Of a DNA stretch of 64,000 bases, positions 1 to 8,964 are shown in pieces. Origin of the DNA: Pseudomonadota bacterium (GTDB lineage Bacteria > Pseudomonadota > Gammaproteobacteria > Burkholderiales > Burkholderiaceae_B); assembly GCA_023423975.1 (NCBI GenBank), contig JAFAEO010000004.1:62001-126000 (forward strand), read 5' to 3'. The notes under the pieces are model-generated. The model did not search any database. It was not told the DNA's origin and saw only the letters and a list, made by a program, of their open reading frames with translations. Position 1 is the stretch's first letter, and every line of letters starts with the position of its first letter. Both the position numbers and the translations under genes were made by a program.

Positions 1-236
1 CAACGTTGCTCAAGCAAAATAAAGCAGAATATTAAAACAGCATATTCAAGCAAACGCATTAGCAGGAAAACGAAGTCTGAACACAGATTTGCCGCTACGA
101 AACAAGTTTTGTTACGATTTTTTTCATATTTTCCAGGGCTGGCGCTCGCTACCCTGACCGCAAATCGGGCCATCGGGCGCGTATTCCGGGCAGCCGGCAC
201 CCAAGTGAACAACACGATCAACTAACCATTTGAAAC
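1..236. other. Intergenic, no gene seen
   Basis: I see no convincing coding frame, RNA gene or repeat here. The segment precedes the rpoH promoter region and is AT-rich in its first 160 bases. Any gene to the left lies outside the window. Confidence 0.5.
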
Positions 237-264
237 GGAACTTTTTAGCTTATGCGCACTCAAT
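237..264 (+). promoter_or_regulatory. Candidate sigma-E-type promoter of rpoH
   Basis: GGAACTT at 237-243 matches the sigma-E -35 consensus. TCAAT at 260-264, after a 16-base spacer, resembles the sigma-E -10 element. Transcription would start around 270, inside the CIRCE element. A sigma-E promoter in front of rpoH is known in Escherichia coli; its presence here is inferred from the motif only. Confidence 0.45.
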
Positions 265-265
265 A

Positions 266-292
266 TTAGCACTCAGCAACAGAGAGTGCTAA
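266..292 (+). promoter_or_regulatory. CIRCE element (HrcA operator)
   Basis: A perfect inverted repeat: TTAGCACTC (266-274), nine bases, then GAGTGCTAA (284-292). This is exactly the CIRCE consensus bound by the heat-shock repressor HrcA. It lies 45 bases before the rpoH start codon and overlaps the predicted transcription start, so HrcA should repress rpoH from here. Confidence 0.93.
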
Positions 293-337
293 TATATAAG
301 TACTTTGAATATTCCTTGTCAGGAGATATACAAAACC

Positions 338-1216
338 ATGTCAAATCAAGCGCTTACACTGCAAAACTCGATTGCCTCCGCGATTACCAATCCTGGTGCG
401 CTGGGCACAATTGAGTCTTACATTAGTGCTGTGAATCGCATTCCCATGCTCACACCCGAGCGTGAGAAAGAATTGGGCGCGACCCTTCAGGAAAAGGGCG
501 ATCTGAACGCTGCGCGCGAACTGATCATGTCCCATCTGCGGCTGGTTGTCTCCATTTCCCGCCAGTATCTGGGTTATGGGCTGCCCCACGCCGACCTCAT
601 CCAGGAAGGCAATATCGGGCTCATGAAAGCGGTCAAACGTTTCGACGTGACCCGTGGCGTGCGCCTGGTGTCCTTTGCCGTGCACTGGATCAAGGCCGAA
701 ATTCATGAATACATCATCCGCAACTGGCGGTTGGTGAAAATCGCAACCACCAAGGCGCAACGCAAACTGTTTTTCAATTTGCGCAGCATGCGTCCCGATG
801 GTCAGACGCTCACGCCGGAGCATATCGAAGGCATCGCCTCCAAACTTAACGTGCGCCCTGAAGACGTCAGCGAAATGGAAGTACGCCTGACCGGTCGTGA
901 CATGTCGCTTGAATCGCAAGACGACGACAACGATGATTTCGCGCCCATTTCCTATCTGTCCGACGAAGGCGAGCAGGAACCCGGCACGGTACTGGACCGT
1001 CGGGCTCATGACGATATGCAGGGCACCGGCGTCTCCAATGCGCTGGCTGTCCTGGATCCCCGCTCCCGTCGCATTATTGAGGCGCGTTGGTTGCAGGACG
1101 AAGGTGACGGCTCTACCCTGCATGAGCTGGCCGATGAGTTCGGCGTGTCGGCCGAACGTATCCGTCAGATTGAATCGGCCGCGCTCAAAAAAATGCGTGG
1201 CGCATTTGCCGCCTGA
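338..1216 (+). CDS. rpoH: RNA polymerase heat-shock sigma factor RpoH (sigma-32)
   Basis: This 292-residue protein directs RNA polymerase to heat-shock promoters. Region 2 motifs are clear (GLPHADLIQEGNIGLMKAVK around residues 81-100). The RpoH-specific box QRKLFFNLR at about 141-149 separates it from other group 2/3 sigma factors. A region 4.2 helix-turn-helix (ELADEFGVSAERIRQIE) lies near the C-terminus. An in-frame TTG exists at 305, but the ATG at 338 is preceded by AGGAG (321-325) and gives the normal family N-terminus, so I chose it. The gene stands alone, with its own promoter/CIRCE upstream and a terminator downstream. Confidence 0.96.
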   Translation: MSNQALTLQNSIASAITNPGALGTIESYISAVNRIPMLTPEREKELGATLQEKGDLNAARELIMSHLRLVVSISRQYLGYGLPHADLIQEGNIGLMKAVKRFDVTRGVRLVSFAVHWIKAEIHEYIIRNWRLVKIATTKAQRKLFFNLRSMRPDGQTLTPEHIEGIASKLNVRPEDVSEMEVRLTGRDMSLESQDDDNDDFAPISYLSDEGEQEPGTVLDRRAHDDMQGTGVSNALAVLDPRSRRIIEARWLQDEGDGSTLHELADEFGVSAERIRQIESAALKKMRGAFAA

Positions 1217-1260
1217 TGTCATCACACCATTAGCCATCACGCTGCTTGCAGCAGGCAAAA

Positions 1261-1289
1261 AAAGGGCACCGCAGCGGTGCCCTTTGCTT
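1261..1289 (+). terminator. Rho-independent terminator of rpoH
   Basis: Ten-base-pair stem AAAGGGCACC (1261-1270) / GGTGCCCTTT (1276-1285) with a GCAGC loop, followed by a T-rich run. It lies 45 bases after the rpoH stop. Confidence 0.85.
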
Positions 1290-1389
1290 TTCCAGCAAAT
1301 AAATTTCCGATGCGTAACCATCTGAAATATTCGGGATGAAACTGCCGGAACTTCCTCATGAACGGTTTGACTAATTCCTATGATTCGCT

Positions 1390-1498
1390 CATCCCTGTCC
1401 TAGACACATGTTCGGATCCGTCCGTTTCTGCTTCTCCTCTTTCCCCTCCCCTTTGAAACGGATGTTAAGGGTGCTTCTTGATGAAGCACCTTTTTTTT
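1390..1498 (+). ncRNA. Candidate small RNA with CU-rich loop
   Basis: Between the rpoH terminator and the antiporter gene lies a segment that ends in its own strong terminator but has no reading frame in front of it. Upstream of that terminator, TCCGTTTC (1421-1428) pairs perfectly with GAAACGGA (1455-1462). The 26-base loop (1429-1454) is almost entirely pyrimidine and holds TCTCCT and CCTCCCC, complementary to Shine-Dalgarno sequences. A TATGAT -10-like box lies at 1379-1384, but no good -35 box was found. The structure resembles anti-Shine-Dalgarno small RNAs; expression is not shown. Confidence 0.4.
1470..1498 (+). terminator. Strong Rho-independent terminator
   Basis: GGTGCTTC (1470-1477) / GAAGCACC (1483-1490) with loop TTGAT, followed by eight T residues (1491-1498). 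No protein gene ends just upstream, which suggests that it terminates a short non-coding transcript. Confidence 0.85.
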
Positions 1499-1577
1499 GC
1501 CTGCGTCAAAAATATCAGTCTGCACAAAAACATATCCGGGTATAGTTGATTTCCGCCGCACCAGAATATGTTCTCGC

Positions 1578-4250
1578 ATGGAAATCCAATACTTCGTATT
1601 TGCACTGGCCGGGCTGCTGACGATTGCCTGTTTTATGCCCTCTCTGGCAAGCCGGCTGGGTTTGCCGCATACCGTCACGCTCGCAATTCTGGGGGGCGCA
1701 TTAGGACTGATCGTTCAGGCCAATGGCGTTCACTTGCCCTTTATCGGCGATTTCCTGCATGCCCTGCACGGGTTCTCCATTTCTTCCCAGACCTTTCTGA
1801 TTGTCTTCCTGCCCATCTTGCTGTTTGAAACATCCATGGCGATGAATGTACGTCGCATTATGGTCGACATCAGCCCGATACTGACCATGGCGATTGTGGC
1901 TGTTCTGGTCTGTACTGTGAGCGTCGGCATGGTCATGGCCGAGTTCTCAGGCTACAGCCTGGCCGTGTGCCTGCTGCTCGGCGCTATCGTGGCCACTACT
2001 GACCCAGTCGCCGTGGTCGGCATCTTCCGGGAAGTGGGCGCGCCCAAGCGGCTGACCACGCTGGTCGAAGGTGAATCCCTGCTCAATGACGCTGCGGCCA
2101 TTGCCCTGTACACCGTTTTCATATCGGTGATTACTCGCGATGCGCCACTCAGTATTGAAAACATTGCAGGTCACTTTCTGTACAGCTTTCTGATCGGCGG
2201 CCTCATCGGCTTCATCTTTGGCCATATTACCTGCCGACTGTTTCATTACATGCGCGGCTGGCCCACTGCCGAGATCAGCCTGACCATCTGCACGGCCTAC
2301 CTGACCTTTTTTATTTCCGAGCATTATTTCCACGTATCCGGCGTCGTCGCAACCGTGGTGGCAGGGTTGGTCGTGGGGTCAGCGGGTCGCACACGGATGT
2401 CGCCCTCCACTTTTGAGCAACTTGGACACGCATGGGAACAGTTCGGGTTCTGGGCCAATTCGCTGATTTTCATTCTGGCAGCCATGCTCATCCCGCGCCT
2501 GGTTGTTGACCTGGATTTCAAGCAGGCACTGCTGCTTGTCCTGCTGTTCATCACCACACTTGCCGCTCGTGCCGCCGTCGTCTTCGGCGTGATCCCCCTG
2601 CTGACGATGTTCAAAATGTCGACCTATGTAAGTCGCCCGTTTCGCGCAGTCATGTGCTGGGGCGGCTTAAGGGGCGCCATCTCGCTGGCGCTGGCCCTGG
2701 CGGTGACAGAGCAGACGGCGATTCCCGCCGATGTGCGCCATTTTGTGGCGGCGGCTACCACCTGCTACGTGCTGGCAACATTGCTGATCAACGGCCTGAC
2801 CCTGCGCCTGCTGATTTCCAAACTGGGGCTGGACCAGCTCAGCCCGGTGGAACAAGGGCTGCGCAACCAGGCGTTGGTCATCGCCCTGGATGACGTCAAG
2901 GAACAGACCGATGCGCTGGCCGGCCTGCTTAAAGTGGAAGCCAGCGCCAAACAGCAGGTGGATGCGGTATTCGCCAAGGGGATGGCCGACATCCAAAAGG
3001 ACGAAACCGATTATCTGAGCAAGGGCGATCGGCTCTCTGTCGCGCTGGCCATTATTTCCAACCGGGAAGAAGAGCTGTTTTTTGACTCCTTGAAAAAGCA
3101 GCTGATTCCCTGGCAAGCGGCGCAGACGCTGCTGTCCAACGCCGAGAACCTGGGCGATGCGGCCCGCGCCGGTGGTGCCCGAGCCTACACCCGCGCCCTG
3201 CGCCATGACATCCGTTATACCAATGCATTCAAGATTGCGCTGCGCTTGCAGACCAATTTCAACTTCAGCCCCTGGCTGGCTCATGAACTGTCCCAGCGCA
3301 TTATCAAACTGATCAGCAAGCACTCTGTGGTCGGCCAGTTGGTGCGCTTTTGCCGCGACGACCTGACGCCTTTGCTGGGACAGGAAATTGCCGGCAAGGC
3401 AGAACGCATCCTGGTCGCCCGGCTGCATACCATCGACAATGCCCTAAGCGCCCTGAACCTGACGTATCCGGTCTATGCGCACTGGACCCAGGAAGATTAC
3501 CTGGCGCGGATCGCCCGTTCGCTGGAAGTCACCCGCTATAACGAAATGCTGGAACAGTCGCTGGTGACCAAGGAAGTCTATAACAACCTGATTGCCCAGG
3601 TTAACCTGCGTTGGGAGCCCCTGTTTCGCCATCCCAGCCTGGACGTCTCGCTCAGCGCCAAGGAACTGGTCAAGCGCGTGCCATTATTCGAAGAGATGGA
3701 AGATACCGCGCTGACACAGTTGAGTAAACTGCTGCGGCCCCGCCTGATGCTGCCCAATCAAACAGTGCCGCAAGTTGACCGCTACGGCCATAAATTGATG
3801 TTTTTTGTCGCTTCCGGCGCAGTCCTGATTACGCTGCCGGACTCCTCCCGAGTGGAATTGGGTTCAGGCGAAATGCTGGGCGAGCTGAGCATGCTCACCG
3901 ACAAGACCCTGACGCAAAGTGTGCGCTCCATGGGTTACTCCAAGCTGCTGTTTCTGCAGGCACGAGATTTTCATGCGCTGATGAAAAAATTCCCTGATAT
4001 CAAGGAGAAAATTGACCTGGTGGTCAAACATCGGCTGCGGGCGCTGGAAGTGTGGGAGCAATATGCTGCCAAATCGGTAGATGCAACAGACGGTATGGAC
4101 GAATCGGAAACGGCGGCAGCACCGGGTGGCATCTCGAGCCGCTCGCAAGAGAAGCTGCAGGGCCCAGCCAGGGTGAGCGGGCCGGTACAGGCCGACACAA
4201 GAGAGCCCGAGCAACCTGACAGCGACAACCGCGTTATTGATAAAGACTGA
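1578..4250 (+). CDS. CPA1-family Na+(K+)/H+ antiporter with C-terminal cyclic-nucleotide-binding domain
   Basis: An inner-membrane monovalent cation/proton antiporter of 890 residues. The N-terminal 400 residues are a hydrophobic exchanger domain. It carries the CPA1 ion-binding signature TDPVAV (141-146) and EGESLLND (164-171), plus WGGLRGAISLALAL. A long soluble region follows, then a cyclic-nucleotide-binding/Crp-like fold from about residue 697 (VPLFEEMEDTALTQLSKLL, later GSGEMLGELSML), and a low-complexity tail. This SOS1-like architecture is about twice the length of simple NhaP antiporters. The frame is open from 1497, but the ATG at 1578 begins the first membrane helix. It appears monocistronic and convergent with the sco gene. 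Ion specificity cannot be read from sequence. Confidence 0.88.
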   Translation: MEIQYFVFALAGLLTIACFMPSLASRLGLPHTVTLAILGGALGLIVQANGVHLPFIGDFLHALHGFSISSQTFLIVFLPILLFETSMAMNVRRIMVDISPILTMAIVAVLVCTVSVGMVMAEFSGYSLAVCLLLGAIVATTDPVAVVGIFREVGAPKRLTTLVEGESLLNDAAAIALYTVFISVITRDAPLSIENIAGHFLYSFLIGGLIGFIFGHITCRLFHYMRGWPTAEISLTICTAYLTFFISEHYFHVSGVVATVVAGLVVGSAGRTRMSPSTFEQLGHAWEQFGFWANSLIFILAAMLIPRLVVDLDFKQALLLVLLFITTLAARAAVVFGVIPLLTMFKMSTYVSRPFRAVMCWGGLRGAISLALALAVTEQTAIPADVRHFVAAATTCYVLATLLINGLTLRLLISKLGLDQLSPVEQGLRNQALVIALDDVKEQTDALAGLLKVEASAKQQVDAVFAKGMADIQKDETDYLSKGDRLSVALAIISNREEELFFDSLKKQLIPWQAAQTLLSNAENLGDAARAGGARAYTRALRHDIRYTNAFKIALRLQTNFNFSPWLAHELSQRIIKLISKHSVVGQLVRFCRDDLTPLLGQEIAGKAERILVARLHTIDNALSALNLTYPVYAHWTQEDYLARIARSLEVTRYNEMLEQSLVTKEVYNNLIAQVNLRWEPLFRHPSLDVSLSAKELVKRVPLFEEMEDTALTQLSKLLRPRLMLPNQTVPQVDRYGHKLMFFVASGAVLITLPDSSRVELGSGEMLGELSMLTDKTLTQSVRSMGYSKLLFLQARDFHALMKKFPDIKEKIDLVVKHRLRALEVWEQYAAKSVDATDGMDESETAAAPGGISSRSQEKLQGPARVSGPVQADTREPEQPDSDNRVIDKD

Positions 4251-4379
4251 TTAGGGGCGCCCCCAGGCAATCGGGATCGCCAGGGCTGTCTGTCCGGCGC
4301 GCCCAACCGTAAGACAAGGCCGGGGCCGCTGCTGTGATCATGCTTTCACAGAGGGAATGCAACAGCCGCTTCTCAAATG

Positions 4380-5027
4380 CTACAGCAGCTTCTGAATATC
4401 TGCGGCAATCGCTTCGGGAGCGGTATTGGGTTTGATCAGCAGCCGTGATTCTCCCTTGCCGTCCAGCACATACAAGCCCGAACTGTGTTCCATGGTGTAG
4501 CTTTGACCGCTATCGACCTTTTTGTAGTAAGCCTTGAAAGAAGCGGCCACCTTGGCAATTTGCTCATCCGATCCGGTCAGCCCCACAAAGGAAGGATCAA
4601 AAGCGCTCACGTACTGTTTCATGACGGCCGGCGTATCGCGTTGCGGATCAACGCTGATCATGATGATCTGCACCTGGTCGCGTTGTTCGGGGTTAAGCTT
4701 TTCCCTTACCTGTGCCAATTCGGCCATGGTGGTGGGACATACGTCGGGGCATTGCGTAAAGCCAAAGAAAATCACCATGACCTTGCCGTGATAGGCCTTC
4801 TGCAACTGGATGGCAGCGCCATTCTGATCGACCAGCTCAATATCCTTGCCGAATCCGGTCCCCGTAATGTCGGTACCGTTAAAGCCGCCAGCAGAAGCGG
4901 TTGCGTTGGCAGAAACCGAATTGCCGGCACTATCGGACGCATTATTATCACATGCAGCCAGCGCAGCAACCATGGCCATTGCAAGGACCGTTCGGGTTGT
5001 GAATCGCAGGGACAGAAACGACTTCAT
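4380..5027 (-). CDS. SCO1/SenC-family copper chaperone for cytochrome c oxidase
   Basis: A 215-residue periplasmic lipoprotein with a thioredoxin-like fold that delivers copper to the CuA site of cytochrome oxidase. The N-terminus is a lipoprotein signal (LAAC lipobox near residue 25). The copper-binding CxxxC is visible in FTQCPDVCPTT, and the conserved distal histidine lies in MEHSSGLYVLDGKG. It is the last gene of the minus-strand assembly series and follows ctaB by 132 bases. Its presence matters because ctaG, the other copper-insertion factor, is missing from the cluster. Confidence 0.92.
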   Translation of the reverse strand: MKSFLSLRFTTRTVLAMAMVAALAACDNNASDSAGNSVSANATASAGGFNGTDITGTGFGKDIELVDQNGAAIQLQKAYHGKVMVIFFGFTQCPDVCPTTMAELAQVREKLNPEQRDQVQIIMISVDPQRDTPAVMKQYVSAFDPSFVGLTGSDEQIAKVAASFKAYYKKVDSGQSYTMEHSSGLYVLDGKGESRLLIKPNTAPEAIAADIQKLL

Positions 5028-5159
5028 GATTTACTCCGGGAGACAACAAAAAACGGACGCGTCAGGCAAGAGCCAGGCGCGGGGACGCGCTTGCAATGCC
5101 TGGCTGGCAACGGGCACAATCATCATAGCCATGCAGCGCCGAACCAACGGGCCGGGAAA

Positions 5160-6062
5160 CTAACCCGCCACGCCAGACATAAGGATCCAGTGATCGATCA
5201 GCAGCGCCATAAACAGCAGGGCCAGATAAAGGATCGAATAGCGGAAAGTCTTGCGGGCCAGTTCGTCACTGTATGCCTTGTAGAGCTTGTATGCATAACC
5301 GATGAAAATGGCGCCCAGGATCAGCGCGCTGGACAGATACATATAGCCGCTCATGCGAATCACAAATGGCAATATGGTGATCACCAGCAGCATGAAGGTG
5401 TACAGCAGAATATGCAGACGAGTAAAGTCTTTGCCATGCGTGACCGGCAGCATAGGCAGGCCCGCATTGCGGTAATCATGCTCGCGATACAGCGCCAGCG
5501 CCCAGAAATGCGGCGGGGTCCAGACAAAGATAATCAGCACCAGCAGCCACGCTTCTGCAGGCACGGCATTGGCCACTGCCGCCCAGCCCAATGCCGGCGG
5601 CATCGCGCCGGACAGGCCGCCGATCACGATATTCTGCGACGTACGCGGCTTGAGGATGATGGTATAGATCAGCGCATAGCCGATAAAGGTGGCAAAGGTA
5701 AGCCACATGGTCAGCGGATTGACCAGATGATACAAAACCAGCATGCCGGCGCCGCCGACCACGCCCGACAAAATGATCACCTGCAAGGGAGTAATTGTTC
5801 CCTTGGCTGTCGGCCTGCGCGCCGTACGCAACATGCGCGCATCAATCTCGAACTCGATCAGGCAATTGATGGCAAACGCCGCAGCAGCAAGCAGCCAGAT
5901 GCCAATGGTGGCAGCAATCAGGATCTGCACCGGCGGCAGGCCCGGCGAGGCCAGGAACATACCGATAACCGCGCAGAACACGGCCAGCTGGGTTACGCGC
6001 GGCTTGGTCAGGACAAGGTACTGTCGCAACAGTCCGGCATCAGAATGGATAGCAGTTGTCAT
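5160..6062 (-). CDS. ctaB: Protoheme IX farnesyltransferase (heme O synthase)
   Basis: An integral membrane UbiA-family prenyltransferase of 300 residues that converts heme b to heme O, the precursor of heme A for the aa3 oxidase. The aspartate-rich substrate motif is seen as NCLIEFEIDARMLRTARRP. About eight or nine hydrophobic helices follow. Its ATG overlaps the ctaA stop codon (ATGA), which implies translational coupling with the next step of heme A synthesis. Confidence 0.96.
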   Translation of the reverse strand: MTTAIHSDAGLLRQYLVLTKPRVTQLAVFCAVIGMFLASPGLPPVQILIAATIGIWLLAAAAFAINCLIEFEIDARMLRTARRPTAKGTITPLQVIILSGVVGGAGMLVLYHLVNPLTMWLTFATFIGYALIYTIILKPRTSQNIVIGGLSGAMPPALGWAAVANAVPAEAWLLVLIIFVWTPPHFWALALYREHDYRNAGLPMLPVTHGKDFTRLHILLYTFMLLVITILPFVIRMSGYMYLSSALILGAIFIGYAYKLYKAYSDELARKTFRYSILYLALLFMALLIDHWILMSGVAG

Positions 6063-7090
6063 AGTGGCAGAAACGACCCTTTACCGCCGCGGGACATACG
6101 CACCATCAGGGTCACGCAGGCTATGGTAAGCCCGGCAGCGCCTCCTGTGTGCAGTACCGCGATAAGCAACGGCCATTGAAAGAAAATGGTTGTCAGGCCG
6201 GTCAGCACCTGAACAATAAGCAGCCCGATCAGCAAATGGGCTGGCCCTTTCAGACCGGCTTCCCGACGCGCCACAAAGGCCAGCGCAAACAGGAAAACAA
6301 AAACAAAAAAAGCAAAATTGCGATGTGTCCAGTGTATCGCGGTCAGCGCCTCTTGAGAAATGATTTCACCTGACGGCAACTCGCCCAGCGCTCGTACCAG
6401 AGAATAGCCGCCCTGATAGTCCATCTCGGGCACCCAGGCGCCATGGCAGGTGGGAAAATCCATACAGGCAAGCGCTGCGTAATTGGTGCTGACCCAGCCC
6501 CCCAGAAACAACTGTACAATCAGCACAACGAACCCCAAGGCCATCCACGGTCGCCAGGCGCGGGCGCGGGCGGCAATACCCACATGCGGCTTTTCACGTG
6601 CGGCCAGCCAGGTCATCATGGCCAATAGCAGCATACCCAGCACCAGGTGCGTGGTCACCACCAGCGGCATCAGCTTGTGCGTCACGGTCCAGGCCCCGAA
6701 GGCGCCCTGCAGGCAGACTGCGATCAGGGTAGCCGTGGCCAGCACCGGCGATCTGCCAAGCTCACGGCGATAGCGCCATGCCATGTACACGATCCCGATA
6801 ATCATCATGCCCAGCAGCGTGCCCCAGTAGCGGTGAATCATTTCGATCCAGGCTTTTGACATGGACACCGGGCCGAAAGGCTGCTGCTGCAGTGCATTTG
6901 CAATATGTTCGGAAGCGCCTAATGGGCTGGCCTTGCCGTAACAACCAGGCCAGTCGGGACAGCCCAGCCCTGAATCGGTCAGGCGCACGAAGGCGCCGAA
7001 CATAATCAGGTCCAGCGTAAAAAACCAGGTCAGAAACACCAGCCTGCGATAGCGGCTGCGAATGCGTTCAGATGCTGTGTTCATATGCAT
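6059..7090 (-). CDS. ctaA: Heme A synthase (CtaA/COX15)
   Basis: A 343-residue membrane protein that oxidises the heme O methyl group to formyl, giving heme A. The family motif FVRLTDSGLGCPDWPGCYG is present near the N-terminus, followed by EMIHRYWG and the two HxxxG/H-containing four-helix modules (THLVLG, IHWTHRN, LHTGG). Its first ATG (7090) shares one base with the stop of the upstream gene; a second Met at 7084 is an alternative start. It sits in a tightly overlapping SURF1 - CxxxC protein - ctaA - ctaB run. Confidence 0.96.
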   Translation of the reverse strand: MHMNTASERIRSRYRRLVFLTWFFTLDLIMFGAFVRLTDSGLGCPDWPGCYGKASPLGASEHIANALQQQPFGPVSMSKAWIEMIHRYWGTLLGMMIIGIVYMAWRYRRELGRSPVLATATLIAVCLQGAFGAWTVTHKLMPLVVTTHLVLGMLLLAMMTWLAAREKPHVGIAARARAWRPWMALGFVVLIVQLFLGGWVSTNYAALACMDFPTCHGAWVPEMDYQGGYSLVRALGELPSGEIISQEALTAIHWTHRNFAFFVFVFLFALAFVARREAGLKGPAHLLIGLLIVQVLTGLTTIFFQWPLLIAVLHTGGAAGLTIACVTLMVRMSRGGKGSFLPL

Positions 7091-7752
7091 CAGCCGATGG
7101 TAGAGGCATGCAGCAATTTGGCCAGATCACCGCGAAAACGCACAGGATCGGACTCATTGCCGGGGTAATGCATAATCAGGTTGCCATTGGGATCAATAAT
7201 CCACAAGTAAGAATCCATTTTCTTTTCGACCGCCACCGTATCGCCCACGCGATCGACTTCATCCAGCAGGAAATCGCTCAGCGCTTTGGGATCGACCCGC
7301 AACATAATCGTGCCTTTGTAGGCATCCAGTACTTTTTCCGGAATGGGCTTATTGTCAGTCACAAACCAGACCCGCTGAATGCGGTTAACGTTCTTGCCCT
7401 GGCTGGCGTGGCCGTTACGGGTGAAATGCAGTTTCTTTGCGCACGAATCCGGGCAGGCGCCGCCGTCGGACGTAACCAGCAACCATTTGCCCTTGAGAGT
7501 ATTCAGATCAAAAGGTTTGCCGTCCAGCGTCGTCAGGCTGAGTGCTTCTGACGATGGCATGGGCCGTTGTGGCTGGACAAAATTACCGTAATTGGTCGCA
7601 CCGTCGGGCCTCAGTGAAGGCACATAGTACAGCAACGCAGCTGCAACCATGGGCACGATACAGCTCAGGATAATAAGATACAGCGGCATGTTGGAACGCT
7701 TGGCGCCCGACTGCGCGGGAGTCCCGGATGGCGATGGACGATTGGTATTCAT
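7090..7752 (-). CDS. Membrane-anchored Sco-like CxxxC protein of the cytochrome oxidase cluster
   Basis: A 220-residue protein with one N-terminal membrane segment (about residues 20-42, LYLIILSCIVPMVAAALLYY) and a periplasmic thioredoxin/Sco-like domain. It carries GGACPDSCAKK, a CxxxC pair like that of Sco proteins, and a C-terminal IDPNGNLIMHYP strand. It overlaps SURF1 by four bases upstream and ctaA by one base downstream, so a role in oxidase biogenesis is likely. The precise function is not established for this family. The frame is open to 7842, but ATG 7752 gives the expected signal anchor and the ATGA overlap. Confidence 0.8.
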   Translation of the reverse strand: MNTNRPSPSGTPAQSGAKRSNMPLYLIILSCIVPMVAAALLYYVPSLRPDGATNYGNFVQPQRPMPSSEALSLTTLDGKPFDLNTLKGKWLLVTSDGGACPDSCAKKLHFTRNGHASQGKNVNRIQRVWFVTDNKPIPEKVLDAYKGTIMLRVDPKALSDFLLDEVDRVGDTVAVEKKMDSYLWIIDPNGNLIMHYPGNESDPVRFRGDLAKLLHASTIG

Positions 7753-8525
7753 GACGACGATGTTTCCTTTGTACTTTTCAGACGCAGCCGGATCAGGCTG
7801 ATCAATAAGGCCAGGGCGGCAATGGCGGCGAAACTGAACCATTGCATCGCATAGCCGATATTCTTATCCGCATCAATCGAAGGATGCGGCCAATCACGCA
7901 CCAGCCCCTGCTCGGAGGAACCGGTTTGCAGCACCACCAGCGGCAGCATATGCAAGCCACTGGCCTTGCCAAATTCAGTCAGGTCCAGATTCTGCACCTG
8001 GGGCAGCGGCCCACTGCTTTGGGGAATCTGTTCGGGCAACTGCGCAACGGCCTTGCCAAAACTCCATAGTTCAAACAAACGCGGCACCCGCAGAGCGATC
8101 TCGCCGCTCACCGTCTGCCTGCCTTCCGGCAGGGGAAACTCTGGCATGGCAGACGGCGTCAGCACTTGCGGGAACCAGCCCCGCAACACCAATACCGCGT
8201 CACGCGAATCATTATCCAGCAACAGGGGGGTGGCAAGCCAATAGCCCGGGCGACCGTTCTGGTTGCGATTGACCAATACACTGAAAGTACCCAACCAATG
8301 GCCGGCGACGGTTGCGGGACGCCATGCCACGATATCGGAAGACGGGATGTGCTTGTCAATGGCCAGCGGCGGCAGAGCCTGTCCGCTTTCAATTTGCTGC
8401 GCAGTCACACGACGCTCGTCGGCGCGATGCAACTGCCATCGACCCAGAGAAACGAAAACCACAGTCAGCAATGCCAGCAGAATCAGCATCGTTACTGTTT
8501 TCCAGTTTATTAATTTCCGTTTCAT
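7749..8525 (-). CDS. SURF1-family cytochrome oxidase assembly protein
   Basis: 258 residues, with an N-terminal and a C-terminal membrane helix flanking a periplasmic domain, the classical SURF1 layout. Family marks are LGRWQLHRADERR near residue 28, a PATVAGHW-type strand, the LVNRNQNGRPGYWLATPLLL block and the GYAMQWFSFAAIA helix near the end. SURF1 proteins assist heme A insertion into subunit I. Its start is only 35 bases from the divergent DUF2909 gene, so the two promoters must overlap. Confidence 0.92.
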   Translation of the reverse strand: MKRKLINWKTVTMLILLALLTVVFVSLGRWQLHRADERRVTAQQIESGQALPPLAIDKHIPSSDIVAWRPATVAGHWLGTFSVLVNRNQNGRPGYWLATPLLLDNDSRDAVLVLRGWFPQVLTPSAMPEFPLPEGRQTVSGEIALRVPRLFELWSFGKAVAQLPEQIPQSSGPLPQVQNLDLTEFGKASGLHMLPLVVLQTGSSEQGLVRDWPHPSIDADKNIGYAMQWFSFAAIAALALLISLIRLRLKSTKETSSS

Positions 8526-8560
8526 TACTACAATATTCTATTCCAGTCAGGAGTTAACCC

Positions 8561-8773
8561 ATGCGTATCTTTATCGGACTCGCCTTTCTTGCGATCATAG
8601 GCAGTCTGGCATCGGCCTTTTTCTACCTTATGCGCGACAAAGGCACAACCAATCGCACAGTCAACGCACTTACCCTGCGTATTGCACTGTCCATTGCGCT
8701 GTTTCTGTTCGTCCTGTTTGCCCATTACATGGGATGGATCGACAGCACGGGCATTGATCAGGCCACTCGTTAA
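8561..8773 (+). CDS. DUF2909-family twin-helix membrane protein
   Basis: A 70-residue protein made of two hydrophobic helices joined by a short basic loop (LMRDKGTTNRTVNALTLR). This family commonly sits beside SURF1 and oxidase subunit III genes in beta-proteobacteria. A GGAG ribosome site precedes the ATG. Unlike its neighbours it is on the plus strand, so it is transcribed away from SURF1 and towards ctaE. Its function is unknown; a role in oxidase assembly is inferred from position only. Confidence 0.8.
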   Translation: MRIFIGLAFLAIIGSLASAFFYLMRDKGTTNRTVNALTLRIALSIALFLFVLFAHYMGWIDSTGIDQATR

Positions 8774-8964
8774 AACGGCGTTCCGGAACACGGCCCGGTT
8801 ACACGCCCAGGGGCTGGTCAGCGCGTTTTTACCCGCGTCAAACCAGCCTGAGCCAGCTTCAATGCAAGCCTGTTGTGGGCACCGCTAGCTATCAACGCCA
8901 CGTTAAACATCATACCGCCAATGACTGCGCTTTGCTGTAACAGCACCCCGTTGCGCTGAAACAG

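Noticed and set aside
341..1321. Long minus-strand frame opposite rpoH
   Set aside because: It is a mirror frame of a clear sigma factor gene and has no recognisable domain or ribosome site.
4485..6179. 564-codon plus-strand frame over the sco and ctaB genes
   Set aside because: It is composed of His/Gln/Arg-rich low-complexity sequence typical of an antisense shadow, and both genes on the other strand are certain.
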